In this document: piece by piece, positions 63,595-64,000 of the stretch
Position numbering within the stretch: the first letter of the stretch is position 1
Layout: each line of letters opens with the position of its first letter
DNA from: Raineya sp.
GTDB taxonomy: Bacteria; Bacteroidota; Bacteroidia; Cytophagales; Thermonemataceae
NCBI GenBank assembly: GCA_025454915.1
Contig: JALONN010000011.1
Span: 124,001-188,000 of the forward strand
Direction: 5' to 3'
DNA length: 64,000 nucleotides
Made by a program: the position numbers and the translations under genes
Notes under the pieces: generated by a model
What the model saw: only the letters and a program-made list of their open reading frames with translations
What the model was told of the DNA's origin: nothing
Databases searched by the model: none

Positions 63595-64000
63595 CAAGTT
63601 CAGGTTCTCTTTTGATAATTTTAAGAGCTCTCCCCATTCTCTTGAAAAACAGAACATAATTATCGACTTCAAACACCCTTGAATCATTACGAGCTTGTAT
63701 CAAGAAAAAAGTCCCAAGAATCACAAAGATAGTATTGGGTATCCACATAGAAACAATAACATCTATTAGCCCTTCTTTTGCCCATTTCTCAAAAAACATA
63801 TTGGTTGTATAATATAAAATGAAAAAGAAGACTGAAACTAAAATAGGGACACCTAAGCCACCTTTCTTGATAATAGAACCTAAAGGAGCTCCTATCAGGA
63901 ACATAATAAAACAACCCAAAGCAAACGTGAATTTTTTATGTAACTCAATGGCATGTTCTCGGATATTGAGAGTATGTCCTAATTGTTGAGCTCTGCGATA
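63578..64000 (-). CDS. LptF/LptG (YjgP/YjgQ)-family permease, C-terminal part
   Basis: The frame is open to the right window edge; visible 141 codons. EHAIELHKKFTFALGCFIMFLIGAPLGSIIKKGGLGVPILVSV is the hallmark of the YjgP/YjgQ permeases that extract lipopolysaccharide from the inner membrane, followed by two more spans and a short basic tail. The apparent start TTG at 63919 is internal. LptF and LptG cannot be told apart from this fragment. Confidence 0.88.
   Translation of the reverse strand, partial: YRRAQQLGHTLNIREHAIELHKKFTFALGCFIMFLIGAPLGSIIKKGGLGVPILVSVFFFILYYTTNMFFEKWAKEGLIDVIVSMWIPNTIFVILGTFFLIQARNDSRVFEVDNYVLFFKRMGRALKIIKREPELENQKA

Overview
The window looks like chromosomal DNA from a gliding-type Bacteroidota, most likely Cytophagales. 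It is AT-rich, start codons lack strong Shine-Dalgarno sequences, and several intergenic regions carry the Bacteroidota promoter form TTTG-N17..19-TAnnTTTG. It also holds an alternative complex III (actABCDEF) operon followed by coxB and coxA, an outer-membrane TonB-linked barrel receptor, many lipoproteins, and families such as DUF2851 and DUF2891. The genus cannot be fixed from sequence alone. No transposase, integrase, tRNA, rRNA or CRISPR array was seen.

Layout. 1-2.5 kb: 3' part of a TonB-dependent receptor and a 50-residue membrane protein. 2.5-6.4 kb is the most accessory-like part: an S41 peptidase bracketed by inverted repeats resembling integron attC sites, then three small genes that look like polymorphic-toxin immunity proteins (SUKH-like, LRR-like, GAD/Tdi1-like) with no toxin. 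6.5-13.2 kb: a long carotenoid-oxygenase-family protein, a membrane SpoIIE-type phosphatase, NrnA and two FKBP-type lipoproteins. 13.2-17.3 kb, minus strand: FemAB/GNAT-like protein, Apt, an unknown, DUF2851 and a 2OG-Fe(II) oxygenase. 17.3-24.6 kb: methyltransferase, zinc-dependent phospholipase C-like protein, an unknown, a PadR regulator with its membrane partner, HldD, IspD and two tandem paralogous membrane proteins.

24.7-36.8 kb is the respiratory core: one promoter, then ActA-F (quinol:electron acceptor oxidoreductase) and CoxB-CoxA (cytochrome oxidase), closed by a terminator. 36.8-42.1 kb is a secretome stretch: a Trp/Asn/Gly-repeat lipoprotein, a secreted unknown on the minus strand, and a three-gene group that includes a bulb-type lectin. 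42.1-46 kb: TPR-HTH membrane regulator, dipeptide epimerase, DUF2891. 46-51.9 kb, minus strand: PAS/GAF sensor, glycosyltransferase, small HExxH protein, a predicted beta-propeller protein, unknown. 51.9-57.5 kb: PurK, YicC, a secreted unknown, a gene interrupted by an in-frame TAG, and PBP4-type DacB. 57.7-63.6 kb: glutamate synthase large subunit and ammonium transporter (nitrogen assimilation), then the 3' end of an LptF/LptG-type permease.

The most unusual items are the attC-like bracketed peptidase with the adjacent orphan immunity-like cluster, the PadR gene whose promoter lies in a long palindrome, the SQSRSGE paralogue pair, the Trp-Asn repeat lipoprotein, and the amber-interrupted membrane protein. 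Most of the rest is ordinary core gene content.
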